Source: Amycolatopsis xylanica
Lineage (GTDB): Bacteria; Actinomycetota; Actinomycetes; Mycobacteriales; Pseudonocardiaceae
Assembly: GCF_900107045.1 (NCBI RefSeq)
Contig: NZ_FNON01000009.1
Coordinates: 248,001 to 312,000 of the forward strand
DNA: 64,000 nt
Direction: 5' to 3'
The position numbers and the translations under genes are program-made. This document shows positions 42,389-51,813 of this stretch, one piece after another. Position 1 is the stretch's first letter; each line of letters begins with the position of its first letter. Below the pieces are notes generated by a model, which did no database searches, was not told where the DNA came from, and was given only the letters and a program-made list of their open reading frames with translations.

Positions 42389-43297
42389 TCAGCCGGACGC
42401 GGTGCGCGCGGTGCGGTCGGTGTTGAACGGCTGCGTCGTGACGGCGTGCGGGGTGCACAGCTCGCCGCAGTTCATCGCGGTGAGCGCCTCGGACGCGGTG
42501 TTCGACTTGCCGGTCTTCGGGTTGATCTGCCCGCGCAGCTTGAGGTACGCGTCGTACTTGTCCGGCGACAGCGCCCGGACCTCGAAGTTCATCACCGAGT
42601 GGTAGGTGCCGCACAGTTCCGCGCAGCGGCCGACGAAGGAGCCCTCGCGGTCGATGGTGTTCTGGAACGTGTCGTCCTGGTTGTTCTTGCGCGGGTTCGG
42701 CATCACGTCGCGCTTGAAGTGGAACTCCGGCACCCAGAAGGAGTGGATGACGTCGGTCGACTCGATGCGGTATTCGATGGTCTTGCCGACCGGCAGCACC
42801 AGCAGCGGGATCTCGGTCGAGCTGCCGACCGTGCTGATCTCGGTGCCCTCGGCGTTCTTGGTGCCCGGGTACCGGAAGTCCCAGTTCCACTGGAACGCGA
42901 TCACGTCGACCTTGACGTCCGGGTTCGGCTTCTTGTCCAGGACGTTGCTCTCGGTGGTGGCCGTGAAGAAGAACAGCACGACGACCATGATCAGCGGGGT
43001 GATCACGGTGAACATCTCGAGCGGGATGTTGTACTGGAACTGGCGCGGGAGCACTTCCTGCTCACCGTCGGCCACCTTCTTCTTGCGGTGGAAGATCACC
43101 GTCCAGAAGATCAGGCCCCAGACCACGACCCCGACGGCCAGCGCGGCGATGACGGTCCACGTCCACAGCTGCCGCATCTGCTCGGCCTGGTGGGTGACGC
43201 CTACCGGCCAGCCGAACCGCAGGATTTCATCACCGGAGCAACCGGTCGCCATGACGGCCACCAGCACGGCCAGCGCGGCGATTTTGCCGGACTTCAC
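42389..43297 (-). CDS. ctaC: Cytochrome c oxidase subunit II
   Basis: 302 residues. Lipobox ATGC at residue 20 gives a lipoprotein signal, then two helices (VIAALAVGVVVWGLIFWTVIF; FTVITPLIMVVVLFFFTATT). The CuA site is GRCAELCGTYHSVMNFEV with the Cys-x3-Cys-x3-His-x2-Met ligands. It accepts electrons from QcrC in the supercomplex. AGGAGG lies 9 bases before the GTG. Divergent from asnB. Confidence 0.96.
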   Translation of the reverse strand: MKSGKIAALAVLVAVMATGCSGDEILRFGWPVGVTHQAEQMRQLWTWTVIAALAVGVVVWGLIFWTVIFHRKKKVADGEQEVLPRQFQYNIPLEMFTVITPLIMVVVLFFFTATTESNVLDKKPNPDVKVDVIAFQWNWDFRYPGTKNAEGTEISTVGSSTEIPLLVLPVGKTIEYRIESTDVIHSFWVPEFHFKRDVMPNPRKNNQDDTFQNTIDREGSFVGRCAELCGTYHSVMNFEVRALSPDKYDAYLKLRGQINPKTGKSNTASEALTAMNCGELCTPHAVTTQPFNTDRTARTASG

Positions 43298-43475
43298 CCA
43301 AAGCCTCCTCGACCGAACTTCGTAACTGCAGCGGAGCCTAGCCGAGTTGACGGGTCCTGCTGACCAAGGGGTAACTCATCGCGCGTGTCCACCCACAAGG
43401 GCAGGTGCGGGCACGCCCCGGGCATACTTGGGGCCTTCTCCCCCCGGTTGCCGATCTTGAGGTGTGTGAATACGC

Positions 43476-45401
43476 GTGTGCGGCCTGCTTGGACTGATCT
43501 GCGCCACTGAGAGCGACGCGGTCAACGCCCGCGAAGCCGTCAACGCGGCGATGCGCTGCCAGCGCCACCGCGGTCCCGACGAGCAGGACACCTGGGCCGA
43601 CGGCGAGGTCGTCTACGGCTTCAACCGGCTCGCCTTCATCGACCTGGAGCACTCGCACCAGCCGCTGCACTGGGGCCCGCCCGAGGCGCCCGGCCGCTAC
43701 ACGCTGAACTTCAACGGCGAGATCTACAACTTCCAGGAGCTGCGCGCGGAGCTGGAAGAGCGCTTCGGCGCGAAGTTCGACACCGAGGGCGACGGCGAGG
43801 CGATCGTCGCCGCGTACCACTATCTCGGCGCCGACGCGGTGAAGAAGCTGCGCGGGATGTTCGCGTTCCTCATCTGGGACTCGCAGGAGAAGCTGGTCTA
43901 CGGCGCGCGCGACCCGTTCGGCATCAAGCCGCTGTACTACGCGCAGGGCCCCGGCGGCATCGCGTTCTCGAGTGAGAAGAAGAGCCTGCTGGAGCTTTCG
44001 TCGACGCTGGGCGTCGAGGAGAAGCTCGACCGCACCGCGCTGCAGCATTACCTGGTCCTGCAGTACGTGCCGGAGCCCGAGTCGCTGCACGCCGCGATCC
44101 GCAGGCTGGAGTCGGGCACCTCGTTCACGGTCAAGCCCGGCGGCACGCCGGAGCTGACCCGCTACTTCCACCCGCAGTTCACCGCCAAGACCGGTGACCG
44201 CGGCGAGGCGCTGTACGAGCGCATCGCCGACGTGCTGCAGGACTCGGTCGCCAAGCACATGATCAGCGACCCCGACGTCACGGTCGGCGCGTTCCTCTCC
44301 GGCGGCATCGACTCGACGGCCACCGCGACGCTGGCCAAGCGCCACAACCCGAACCTGATCGCGTTCACCACCGGCTTCGAGCGCGAGGGCTACTCCGAGG
44401 TCGACGTCGCCGCCGAGTCGGCCGCCGCGATCGGCGTGAAGCACGTGGTCCGCACGGTGACCTCGGCCGAGATGATGGAGGTGCTGCCGCTCATCGTCTG
44501 GTACCTCGACGACCCGGTCGCCGACCCCGCGCTCGTGCCGCTCTGGTTCATCGCGCGCGAGGCGCGCAAGCACGTCAAGGCGGTCCTGTCCGGCGAGGGC
44601 GCGGACGAGCTCTTCGGCGGCTACACGATCTACAACGAGCCGATCTCGCTGGCGCCGTTCGAGAAGGTGCCGGGCAGTGTGCGCAAGCTCATCGGGAAGG
44701 TCTCGACGAAGATCCCCGAGGGCACGCGCGGCAAGGACCTGCTGCGCCGCGGCTCGCTCTCGCTCGAGGACCGTTATTACGGCAACGCCCGCATCTTCCG
44801 TGACGACCAGCTGCGCGGCGTGCTGAAGACGTTCACCGAGGGCGTCGGCTTCAAGGACGTCACCGCGCCCTGGTACGAGGTCTCGAAGGACTGGGACCCG
44901 GTCGCGCGCATGCAGCACGTCGACCTCTACACCTGGCTGCGCGGCGACATCCTGGTCAAGGCCGACAAGGTGACCATGGCCAACTCGCTGGAACTGCGCG
45001 TGCCGTTCCTCGACGCCGAGGTGTTCAAGGTCGCGGCGTCGATCCCGCTGGAGGAGAAGCTCGCCAACGGGACCACGAAGTACGCACTGCGCCGCGCGCT
45101 GGAGAAGATCATCCCGGCGCACGTGCTCAACCGGCGCAAGCTGGGCTTCCCGGTGCCGATCCGGCACTGGCTGCGCACCGACATGTACGAGTGGGCCCGC
45201 GGCATCATCACCGACTCGCAGACCGACGAGCTGTTCGACAAGGCCGCGGTGTTCAGGCTCCTGGAGGAGCACCGCGCCGGCACCCTCGACCACTCGCGCC
45301 GTCTCTGGGCGCTGCTGGTCTTCATGCTCTGGCACGGCATCTTCATCGAGCACCGCATCAAGCCGGAGATCCCCGAGCCGGTCTACCCGGTCAAGCTCTG
45401 A
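43476..45401 (+). CDS. asnB: Asparagine synthetase (glutamine-hydrolysing)
   Basis: 641 residues. An N-terminal class-II glutaminase follows the Cys nucleophile (start GTG-TGC, MCGLLGLICA), with HRGPDEQDT and NFNGEIYN. The synthetase domain has the PP-loop AFLSGGIDSTATAT and VLSGEGADELFGGY. From memory, M. tuberculosis asnB also lies beside ctaC, so this is the housekeeping enzyme rather than a member of the downstream cluster. GAGGTG lies upstream. A strong terminator separates it from the next operon. Confidence 0.95.
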   Translation: MCGLLGLICATESDAVNAREAVNAAMRCQRHRGPDEQDTWADGEVVYGFNRLAFIDLEHSHQPLHWGPPEAPGRYTLNFNGEIYNFQELRAELEERFGAKFDTEGDGEAIVAAYHYLGADAVKKLRGMFAFLIWDSQEKLVYGARDPFGIKPLYYAQGPGGIAFSSEKKSLLELSSTLGVEEKLDRTALQHYLVLQYVPEPESLHAAIRRLESGTSFTVKPGGTPELTRYFHPQFTAKTGDRGEALYERIADVLQDSVAKHMISDPDVTVGAFLSGGIDSTATATLAKRHNPNLIAFTTGFEREGYSEVDVAAESAAAIGVKHVVRTVTSAEMMEVLPLIVWYLDDPVADPALVPLWFIAREARKHVKAVLSGEGADELFGGYTIYNEPISLAPFEKVPGSVRKLIGKVSTKIPEGTRGKDLLRRGSLSLEDRYYGNARIFRDDQLRGVLKTFTEGVGFKDVTAPWYEVSKDWDPVARMQHVDLYTWLRGDILVKADKVTMANSLELRVPFLDAEVFKVAASIPLEEKLANGTTKYALRRALEKIIPAHVLNRRKLGFPVPIRHWLRTDMYEWARGIITDSQTDELFDKAAVFRLLEEHRAGTLDHSRRLWALLVFMLWHGIFIEHRIKPEIPEPVYPVKL

Positions 45402-45404
45402 CAA

Positions 45405-45465
45405 ACGGCATAAAGCGGGCTTTATCCCGGATGCTTTCCACGGGATAAAGCCCGCTTTATGCCGT
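45405..45465. terminator. Terminator after asnB (family B, copy 2)
   Basis: 25-base perfect arms (core GCATAAAGCGGGCTTTATCC) with an 11-base loop start 4 bases after the asnB stop. Same core word as at 2700. Confidence 0.8.
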
Positions 45466-45771
45466 CCGGGCCCGGGTACGTCCCGCTCACCGGGTACGCG
45501 ACCTTGATCACACCGTTTGCTTATACGAACGTATGTTGCGACATTAGGTTGAAAGGTCTCGTGACGGTGACCACCTGGTTTGTTTATTTCCCCAGGTAGA
45601 CGAGTCAAGACCGATTCAGTCACATCCTGTCACCGGTTTCGATCAGGTAAATTCTTCCTAGCACCAGGGCCAAGTCGGCCCGGCCTTCCCCACCACCCTC
45701 CGGTCCCACTCACCGAGTGTGACGGCTTGTTCGGCGTGCCCGGGGAATCCGATGTTCGCTAGGAGACCTTG
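45466..45771 (+). promoter_or_regulatory. AT-richer leader of the five-gene operon
   Basis: No gene is visible. The part 45500-45660 is clearly richer in A and T than the surroundings. ATACGAACGTAT (45523-45534) is a palindrome, and ACCTGG/CCAGGT flank a T-rich loop at 45573-45598. TTGATC occurs at 45504, TTAGGTT at 45545 and TAAATT at 45650, but no spacing is convincing, so I do not fix a promoter. AGGAG at 45761 serves the first gene. Confidence 0.4.
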
Positions 45772-46899
45772 TTGAGTACCGAATTCGAGCCCGCTCGACT
45801 CGATGACGTAGAGGAGTTGCTGGCCCTTTTCCGCCTGCAGTACGGCGACAGCTACCCATTGCCCAGCGGCAACGACCCCGAGATGATGGCCGCCGCCATC
45901 GCCAACCCGATCCCCTCCTGGCTGGTCGCCCGCGACCACGGCCGCATCGTCACCACGATCATGGCCGAGATCGCCGCCGACGACCGGATCGCCAGGACAC
46001 AGAGTCTCATCGTCCACCCGGACGCGCGTGGCCGCGGCATGGCGCGCAAGGCCGTCGGCGCGCTCGCCGACCTGCTGCTGACCAGCGGGCACATCGACTC
46101 CGCGTACGGCAAGTCCCGCACCTCCAGCACCGCGGCGCAGCGGATGATGCTGAGCAACGACTTCGTCGCGCTGGGCGTGTTCCCCAACGCCCACAAGTTC
46201 GCCAGCCAGGAGACCGTGCTGCTCACGGTCAAGCACGCCGAGGGCGTGCTCGACCAGCGTCAGCCCGTGTACAAGGTCCCGGCCGAGCTCGAACGGCTGG
46301 TCACCGCCGTCGAGCACAGCGTCGGCATGCCGGCGCGCCCCGAGTTCGTCCCCGCGACCGACTACCCCACCACCGGCCCGGACGTCGAACTCGAGCTGCT
46401 CGACGCGCCGCACTTCGTCGCCAGGACCTTCGACGCCCAGGTGCGTGACCCGTACCGCCGGTACTACCCGCTGCACACCCCGAACATGCTGCTCACCGAC
46501 GCGAAGGGCACCTTCGAGCTCTACGCGCGCCTCACCAAGCACGACGGCTACGGCACGATGATCGCGGGCACGCCGAACGGGCTGGCCGTCGTCCCGCATC
46601 TCGGCCAGATCGTCGGGAAGCTGAGCGAGGCGGGCGCCGCCTACCTCGAGACGATCGTCCCGCTGTGCGCCTTCGAGGAGCTGAGTGCCTTGCTGGCGCA
46701 CGGTTTCCTGCCCGCCGCCATGTACCCGGCGATGCGCCGCGACGGCGGCCTCTTCCAGGACTACGTGGTGATGGCGCGGACCATGCAGCCGCTCGACTTC
46801 CGCGGCCTGAAGATCGACGAGGCCTTCCGCCCCTACGCCGAGCAGTACATCGACCTGTGGACCCAGCGCCACCTCGACACCAGTGGAGTTTTCCGGTGA
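45772..46899 (+). CDS. GNAT-family N-acyltransferase, first gene of the ligase/reductase operon
   Basis: 375 residues from a TTG (45772) with AGGAG 6 bases upstream. The first 160 residues are a GNAT domain; VHPDARGRGMARKAVGAL (about residues 82-99) is the acetyl-CoA binding loop. The second half is an additional domain without a clear match, possibly a second GNAT-like fold. It could acylate an amino acid at its amino group. The stop overlaps the next start by GTGA (46896-46899). The acyl donor and acceptor cannot be told from sequence. Confidence 0.85.
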   Translation: MSTEFEPARLDDVEELLALFRLQYGDSYPLPSGNDPEMMAAAIANPIPSWLVARDHGRIVTTIMAEIAADDRIARTQSLIVHPDARGRGMARKAVGALADLLLTSGHIDSAYGKSRTSSTAAQRMMLSNDFVALGVFPNAHKFASQETVLLTVKHAEGVLDQRQPVYKVPAELERLVTAVEHSVGMPARPEFVPATDYPTTGPDVELELLDAPHFVARTFDAQVRDPYRRYYPLHTPNMLLTDAKGTFELYARLTKHDGYGTMIAGTPNGLAVVPHLGQIVGKLSEAGAAYLETIVPLCAFEELSALLAHGFLPAAMYPAMRRDGGLFQDYVVMARTMQPLDFRGLKIDEAFRPYAEQYIDLWTQRHLDTSGVFR

Positions 46900-48056
46900 G
46901 CCCGCACCTGACCGACCCGGCGACCGTCCCCGACACCGTCGCGCTCAAGAACGTCCAGGCGCTGTGCGACATCGCCGACCCGTACCGCCACGACGCGGAG
47001 ACCGACGCGCTGTTCGTCGCCGCGATGAACGAGTCGAACCACTGGCACGTCCGGCGTTCCCCGTTCTACGCCAACCTTTTCGACGGCATGACCGAGCTGA
47101 AGTCCATTGAGGACCTGACGCGTCAGCCGTACATCCACGCGAACTTCTTCAAGATGCACGAGATCCTGTCCGTGCCCCGCGAGGACGTGCTGGTGAACCC
47201 GACCTCCTCGGGCACCACCGGCCAGAAGTCGCAGATGTTCTGGGACGAGTGGACCGTGCGCTCCGGCCAGCGCATGATCGCCCGCATCTTCGACCACTAC
47301 GGCTGGATCGACGCCGACCCGGTCAGCTACCTGCTCTACACGAACCAGCCGCAGCCGGGCCTCAAGACCGGCAGCGCGCGCACCGGCCAGCTGCTCACCG
47401 ACTTCGCGCCGGCGGGCACGGTCGACTACGGCCTCGCGCACACCGGCACCGGCCACGAGTTCGACGCGTTCGGCTCCATCCGCGCGCTGCAGCGCTTCGC
47501 CGAGGAAGACGTCCCGGTCCGCGTTTTCGGTTTCCCCGCGTTCCTTTCCTTCACGCTGGACCGGATGCGCGCGCTGGGCATCCCGCCGCTGAAGCTCAAC
47601 GAGCGCTCGCTGGTGCTGTTCGGCGGCGGCTGGAAGGGCAACGCCGACAAGCAGATCGCGAAGCCGGAGCTCTACCGCCGCATCAACGGCCAGCTCGGCA
47701 TCCCCGACGCGCGCATCCGCGACGCCTACGGCTCCGTCGAGCATTCCATCCCGTACATCGAGTGCCCGAACCACAACCTGCACGTGCCCACCTGGTCGCG
47801 CGCGCTGGTCCGGTCGGTGCGGACGCTCGAACCGCTTCCCTTCGGTGAGCGCGGTTATCTGCAGTTCATCTCGCCGTACATCACCTCGGCGCCCGCGCAG
47901 AGCGTGCTGATGGGCGACCTCGGCACGCTGCACGCCCCGCAGGAGTGCGGTTGCGGCACGCCGACCCCGTGGTTCGAGATCCACGGGCGCGCGGGCATCT
48001 CCCGCAACCGCAGCTGTGCCATCGCCGCCGCCGAACTTCTGAAGGACAAGTCTTGA
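46896..48056 (+). CDS. LuxE-like acyl-protein synthetase/ligase
   Basis: 386 residues from the GTG at 46896. It belongs to the LuxE/PaaK adenylate-forming family: NPTSSGTTGQKSQ (about residue 103) is the ATP loop, and the end GRAGISRNRSCAIAAAELL is typical of LuxE-type proteins. LuxE activates a carboxylate as adenylate and passes it to LuxC, so it probably works with the reductase of the next gene, or it makes an amide bond by itself. The stop overlaps the next start by TTGA (48053-48056). Confidence 0.87.
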   Translation: MSPHLTDPATVPDTVALKNVQALCDIADPYRHDAETDALFVAAMNESNHWHVRRSPFYANLFDGMTELKSIEDLTRQPYIHANFFKMHEILSVPREDVLVNPTSSGTTGQKSQMFWDEWTVRSGQRMIARIFDHYGWIDADPVSYLLYTNQPQPGLKTGSARTGQLLTDFAPAGTVDYGLAHTGTGHEFDAFGSIRALQRFAEEDVPVRVFGFPAFLSFTLDRMRALGIPPLKLNERSLVLFGGGWKGNADKQIAKPELYRRINGQLGIPDARIRDAYGSVEHSIPYIECPNHNLHVPTWSRALVRSVRTLEPLPFGERGYLQFISPYITSAPAQSVLMGDLGTLHAPQECGCGTPTPWFEIHGRAGISRNRSCAIAAAELLKDKS

Positions 48057-50566
48057 GCAACGAGCATTACTGGCAAGGAACCTGGGTCGACGACGTCCGC
48101 GCGGGCGACCTGCTCGAAACCCTCGAAGAGACCACCCAGCGGGTGCTGGGCGCGGAGCGGCTCAGCCCGCTGACCGTGCTCGCCGCGTGCGAGAAGCTCG
48201 CCGACCGGCTGTCCAAACCGGACAGTGTGGTGCGGATCCAGCTCACCGAACGCCTGCAGGACTGGGGCCTTCCCCGCGAAGAGATCGCCGAGACCTTCGA
48301 TCTGCTGGTCGACCAGCTCGCCCGTGAGGAGCTCGAGCGCAAGGTCACCCGTGAGCTCGGCGGCGTCGACCCGGCCCGGCTCGCGCGCTTCGACTTCAAG
48401 CTCCCGATCTTCGAGGCCTGGGTGCCCGTCGGCCTGCTCGCGCACGTCGCGGCGGGCAACGCGCCCGCCGTCGGCGCGCTCAGCGCGATCGAGGGCCTGC
48501 TCACCGGCAACCTCAACGTCATCAAGACCAGCGGCGCCGACTCGCTGTTCACCGCGGAGTTCCTCGCCGCGCTGGCCGAGCAGGACCCGACCGGCAAGAT
48601 CGCCGAGCGGCTGATCGTGCTGCGGTTCTCGTCCTCGCGCAAGGAATGGCTGGAGCGCATGGTCGCGCCCGCCGACGCCGTCGCCGTCTGGGGTGGCGAG
48701 GAGGCCATCAGCGGCATCGCCGAGTTCACCGGACCCGGCACCCGCCTGATCGACTGGGGTCCCAAGCTCTCCTTCGCCTACCTGACCGCCGACACCTGGT
48801 CCGCCACCGACGCGCTGCACGCGGTCGCCGCCGATGTCTGCCGCCTCGACCAGCAGGCCTGCTCCAGCCCGCAGGTCATCTACCTCGACACCGACGACGA
48901 GGAAGAGGTCTTCGCCTTCGCCGAGCGCTTCGCGCCGGTGCTGGCCGAGGTCGTGCGCGAGCGGCAGCCGCGCGACCCGAGCGACGCCGAATGGGCCGAG
49001 ATCAACAACACGGTCATCGTCGCCAAGCTGGAGGAGAACCTCGGTCTCACCAAGGTGCTCACCGCCGAGGACGGCACCTGGCGGGTCATGGCCGACACCC
49101 GGTCGGCGCTGCGCGCCTCGCCGCTGTACCGCACGGTGTGGGTGAAACCGTTGCCGCGCAACGAGATCACCGCCACGCTCCGCCCGATGCGCCGCTACCT
49201 GCAGACGGTCGGCCTCGCCGCCACCCGCCAGGACACCGCCGTGCTCGCACGCACGCTGGTGAGCACCGGCGTCCAGCGCGTGACCGTGCCGGGCCGGATG
49301 CTGGGCGGCTACGCGGGTGAGCCGCACGACGGCGTCTACGCGATGCAGCGCTACAGCCGCCGCGTCGACGTCCAGCTCGACGAGCGCTTCGCCACCGACG
49401 CCGCGCTCGACGACTTCACGCTGGGCGCGCAGCTCCCAGCGCCGAACGTGCCGGTGACGCCCAAGTCGGAGTTCGAGACCCTGCGGGCCGGTCGCGGCGA
49501 GGTGTTCTTCCTCAGCGGCGGCAGCACCGGCAAGCCGAAGCTGTCGAAGTTCTCGTGGGCCGACTACGACGAGATCTCGAACTTCGCCTCCGAAGCGCTG
49601 CTGGCGACCGGGATCGACCCGCGCACCGACCGCGTGATGAACCTGTTCTTCAGCGGGCACATGTACGGCAGCTTCGTCAGTTACTTCTCCGCGCTCGAGC
49701 GCCTCGGCGCCGTCCAGTTCCCGATGGGCGGCGAGTGGGACCGGTTCGAGGCGATCGCGCAGTCCATTGTGGACAACCAGATCGACACGCTGGTCACGGT
49801 GCCGAGCTTCGTCATGCGGCTGTTCACCGAGGGCGGCGACACGCTGCGCCGCTACCAGGGCGTGCGCAAGATCTTCTACGCCGGTGAGCACTTCGGCGAC
49901 AGCCAGATCCAGTGGCTGCGCGAGGAATTCGGCGTCGAGATCGTCCGCTCCGCGGCGTACGGCGGCATCGACGCCGGGCCGATGGGGTACCAGTGCCTGG
50001 AGTCCCCGGCGCGCGTGCACCACATGTTCCCCGGCCTGCACACGCTGGAGATCCTCGACACCGAGTCGGACACCCCGGTCGCGCCGGGCGAGGTGGGCCG
50101 CCTGGTCTTCACCGCGCACACCCGCCGCGGCCAGCGCGTGGACCGCTACGAGATCGGTGATCTCGGCCGCTGGATCACCGAGCCGTGCGGCTGCGGCCGC
50201 CAGAGCCCGCGCTTCGAGCTGCTCGGCCGCGTCGGCGACGTGTTCCGCACGGCCGCGGTGACGCTGAACTACCGGCGGTTCGTCGCCATCGCCGCGGACG
50301 CCTTCGGGTACTCCGGCGCGTTCCAGGTGGTGCTGAGCGAGGACGCCCAGGGCGACATCCTCACCATGCGCCTGGAATCCGGCGACCCCGACACCGTCAC
50401 CCGCGAGTTCATCGCGCGTTACCCCGAGCTGACCGAGGCCGTCGAAGGCACCCGGCTGCTCCGCCTGCACACCGAAATCGCGCCGCAGAGCGCCTTCGCC
50501 AAGACCGCCAGCAGCGGAAAGCTCATCGCGGTGGTCGAGAACCGATCCTCCAGGAGCACCTCATGA
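48053..50566 (+). CDS. LuxC-type acyl reductase fused to a PaaK/LuxE-like ligase
   Basis: 837 residues from a TTG with GAAGGA upstream. Residues 1-430 match LuxC acyl-CoA/acyl-protein reductases: AAGNAPAVGALSAIEGLL, WGGEEAISGI and RLDQQACSSPQ with the catalytic Cys at residue 270. Residues 440-837 are a second adenylate-forming domain (FFLSGGSTGKPKL about residue 483, FYAGEHFGD, YEIGDLGRWI). In one chain it can activate a carboxylic acid, hold it on Cys and reduce it with NAD(P)H to an aldehyde. The stop overlaps the next start by ATGA. Confidence 0.9.
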   Translation: MSNEHYWQGTWVDDVRAGDLLETLEETTQRVLGAERLSPLTVLAACEKLADRLSKPDSVVRIQLTERLQDWGLPREEIAETFDLLVDQLAREELERKVTRELGGVDPARLARFDFKLPIFEAWVPVGLLAHVAAGNAPAVGALSAIEGLLTGNLNVIKTSGADSLFTAEFLAALAEQDPTGKIAERLIVLRFSSSRKEWLERMVAPADAVAVWGGEEAISGIAEFTGPGTRLIDWGPKLSFAYLTADTWSATDALHAVAADVCRLDQQACSSPQVIYLDTDDEEEVFAFAERFAPVLAEVVRERQPRDPSDAEWAEINNTVIVAKLEENLGLTKVLTAEDGTWRVMADTRSALRASPLYRTVWVKPLPRNEITATLRPMRRYLQTVGLAATRQDTAVLARTLVSTGVQRVTVPGRMLGGYAGEPHDGVYAMQRYSRRVDVQLDERFATDAALDDFTLGAQLPAPNVPVTPKSEFETLRAGRGEVFFLSGGSTGKPKLSKFSWADYDEISNFASEALLATGIDPRTDRVMNLFFSGHMYGSFVSYFSALERLGAVQFPMGGEWDRFEAIAQSIVDNQIDTLVTVPSFVMRLFTEGGDTLRRYQGVRKIFYAGEHFGDSQIQWLREEFGVEIVRSAAYGGIDAGPMGYQCLESPARVHHMFPGLHTLEILDTESDTPVAPGEVGRLVFTAHTRRGQRVDRYEIGDLGRWITEPCGCGRQSPRFELLGRVGDVFRTAAVTLNYRRFVAIAADAFGYSGAFQVVLSEDAQGDILTMRLESGDPDTVTREFIARYPELTEAVEGTRLLRLHTEIAPQSAFAKTASSGKLIAVVENRSSRSTS

Positions 50567-51813
50567 GCGACCAGCTGACCGAGCTCGTCGAGTTCGCCCG
50601 CGCGAACTCCCCGTTCTACAAGCAGCTTTACGACGGCGTCCCGGCCGGTCCGGTGCGGCTGGCCGACCTGCCGATCATCGACCAGTCCGAGTTCTGGGCC
50701 GCGAACACCATGCACGGCAACACCGCGCTCACCGGCCCGCACACCGACGGGATCATCTTCAAGACCGGCGGCACCACCAGCGCGCCGCGGCTGTCCGCCT
50801 ACACGCGTCCCGAGTGGAAGACCCTCGCGAGCACCTTCGCCACCGGCCTGGCCGCGGCGGGCGTGCGGCACGGCGACCGCGTCGCGAACCTGCTGTACGC
50901 CGGTGAGCTGTACTCCAGCTTCATCCTGATGCTGAACATGCTGCAGATGCAGCAGGTCGACACCGTCCAGCTGCCCATCGCAGGCAGCGCGCCCGCCGAC
51001 TTCAAGGTGCAGGCGCTGCAGGACTTCGAGGCCACGGTCATCGCGGCGTTCCCGACCGCGCTCGTGGCGCTCGCGCAGTACGTGAAGGAGAACGTCGGCA
51101 CGCTGCCGCACGTGCGGGTGGTGCTGTTCAGCGGTGAGGCGTTCTACGGCGACCAGCGCCGGATCGTGCACGAGGCCTTCCCCAACGCGGTGATCCGGTC
51201 GCTGGGCTACGGCAGTGTCGACGGCGGCGTGCTCGGCGCGCCGGTCGAGGGCTGCGAGGACGTGCGGGTGTTCCGCGCTTTCGAGCCGACCAACGTGATC
51301 GAGATCGTCGACACCGAGACCGGCGAGCCGATCGTGGAGCCGGGCCGCCCCGGCAGGCTGCTGGTGACCGACCTCGGCAGGCGGCTGCAGCCGATGATCC
51401 GGTACCCGGTCGGCGACCTCGGCGAGTGGGTTTCGTTCGAGGAGCGCACTTTCCGGCTGCTGGGCCGCGCCGACGAGGGCGCCCGCGTCGGGCCGGTCAC
51501 CCTGCATTTGGACTACCTGCGCGGCTGCGTCGACACCGCGACCGGCTCGCGCGTCGACGGCTTCCAGGTCGTGCTGCGCCGCGTCGACGCGAAGGACCAG
51601 CTCGTGCTGCGCTTCGCCAGCGACGCGACCGACCGCGCGGCCGTGCTCGAGACGCTGAGCGCGCAGGTCGACGAGATCTCGCCGCGCTTCGCCGACCACG
51701 TCGCCCGCGGCATCATCCAGCCGCTCGCCGTGGAATGGGTCACGCCGTCGGAGATCGCCGTCAACCCGCGCACCAGCAAGGTGCTCCGGCTCATCGACGA
51801 GCGGCCGGTATGA
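50563..51813 (+). CDS. PaaK-like adenylate-forming ligase
   Basis: 416 residues from the ATG at 50563, with AGGAG upstream. It resembles phenylacetate-CoA ligases: FARANSPFYKQLYDG at the N-terminus, FKTGGTTSAPRLS (about residue 66), FSGEAFYG, and the C-terminal MIRYPVGDLGEWVSF. No carrier-protein gene is nearby, so the acyl adenylate may go to CoA or directly to an amine. It is the third ligase unit of the operon. The stop overlaps the MFS start by ATGA (51810-51813). Confidence 0.88.
   Translation: MSDQLTELVEFARANSPFYKQLYDGVPAGPVRLADLPIIDQSEFWAANTMHGNTALTGPHTDGIIFKTGGTTSAPRLSAYTRPEWKTLASTFATGLAAAGVRHGDRVANLLYAGELYSSFILMLNMLQMQQVDTVQLPIAGSAPADFKVQALQDFEATVIAAFPTALVALAQYVKENVGTLPHVRVVLFSGEAFYGDQRRIVHEAFPNAVIRSLGYGSVDGGVLGAPVEGCEDVRVFRAFEPTNVIEIVDTETGEPIVEPGRPGRLLVTDLGRRLQPMIRYPVGDLGEWVSFEERTFRLLGRADEGARVGPVTLHLDYLRGCVDTATGSRVDGFQVVLRRVDAKDQLVLRFASDATDRAAVLETLSAQVDEISPRFADHVARGIIQPLAVEWVTPSEIAVNPRTSKVLRLIDERPV

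Noticed and set aside
43476..45401. asnB as a member of the ligase/reductase operon
   Set aside because: A perfect 25-base-arm terminator and a 370-base gap separate it, and it lies next to ctaC as in mycobacteria.
46896..50566. Bioluminescence (lux) operon
   Set aside because: LuxC- and LuxE-like proteins are present, but there are no luciferase (luxAB) or luxD genes, and a GNAT enzyme, extra ligases and an exporter do not fit.
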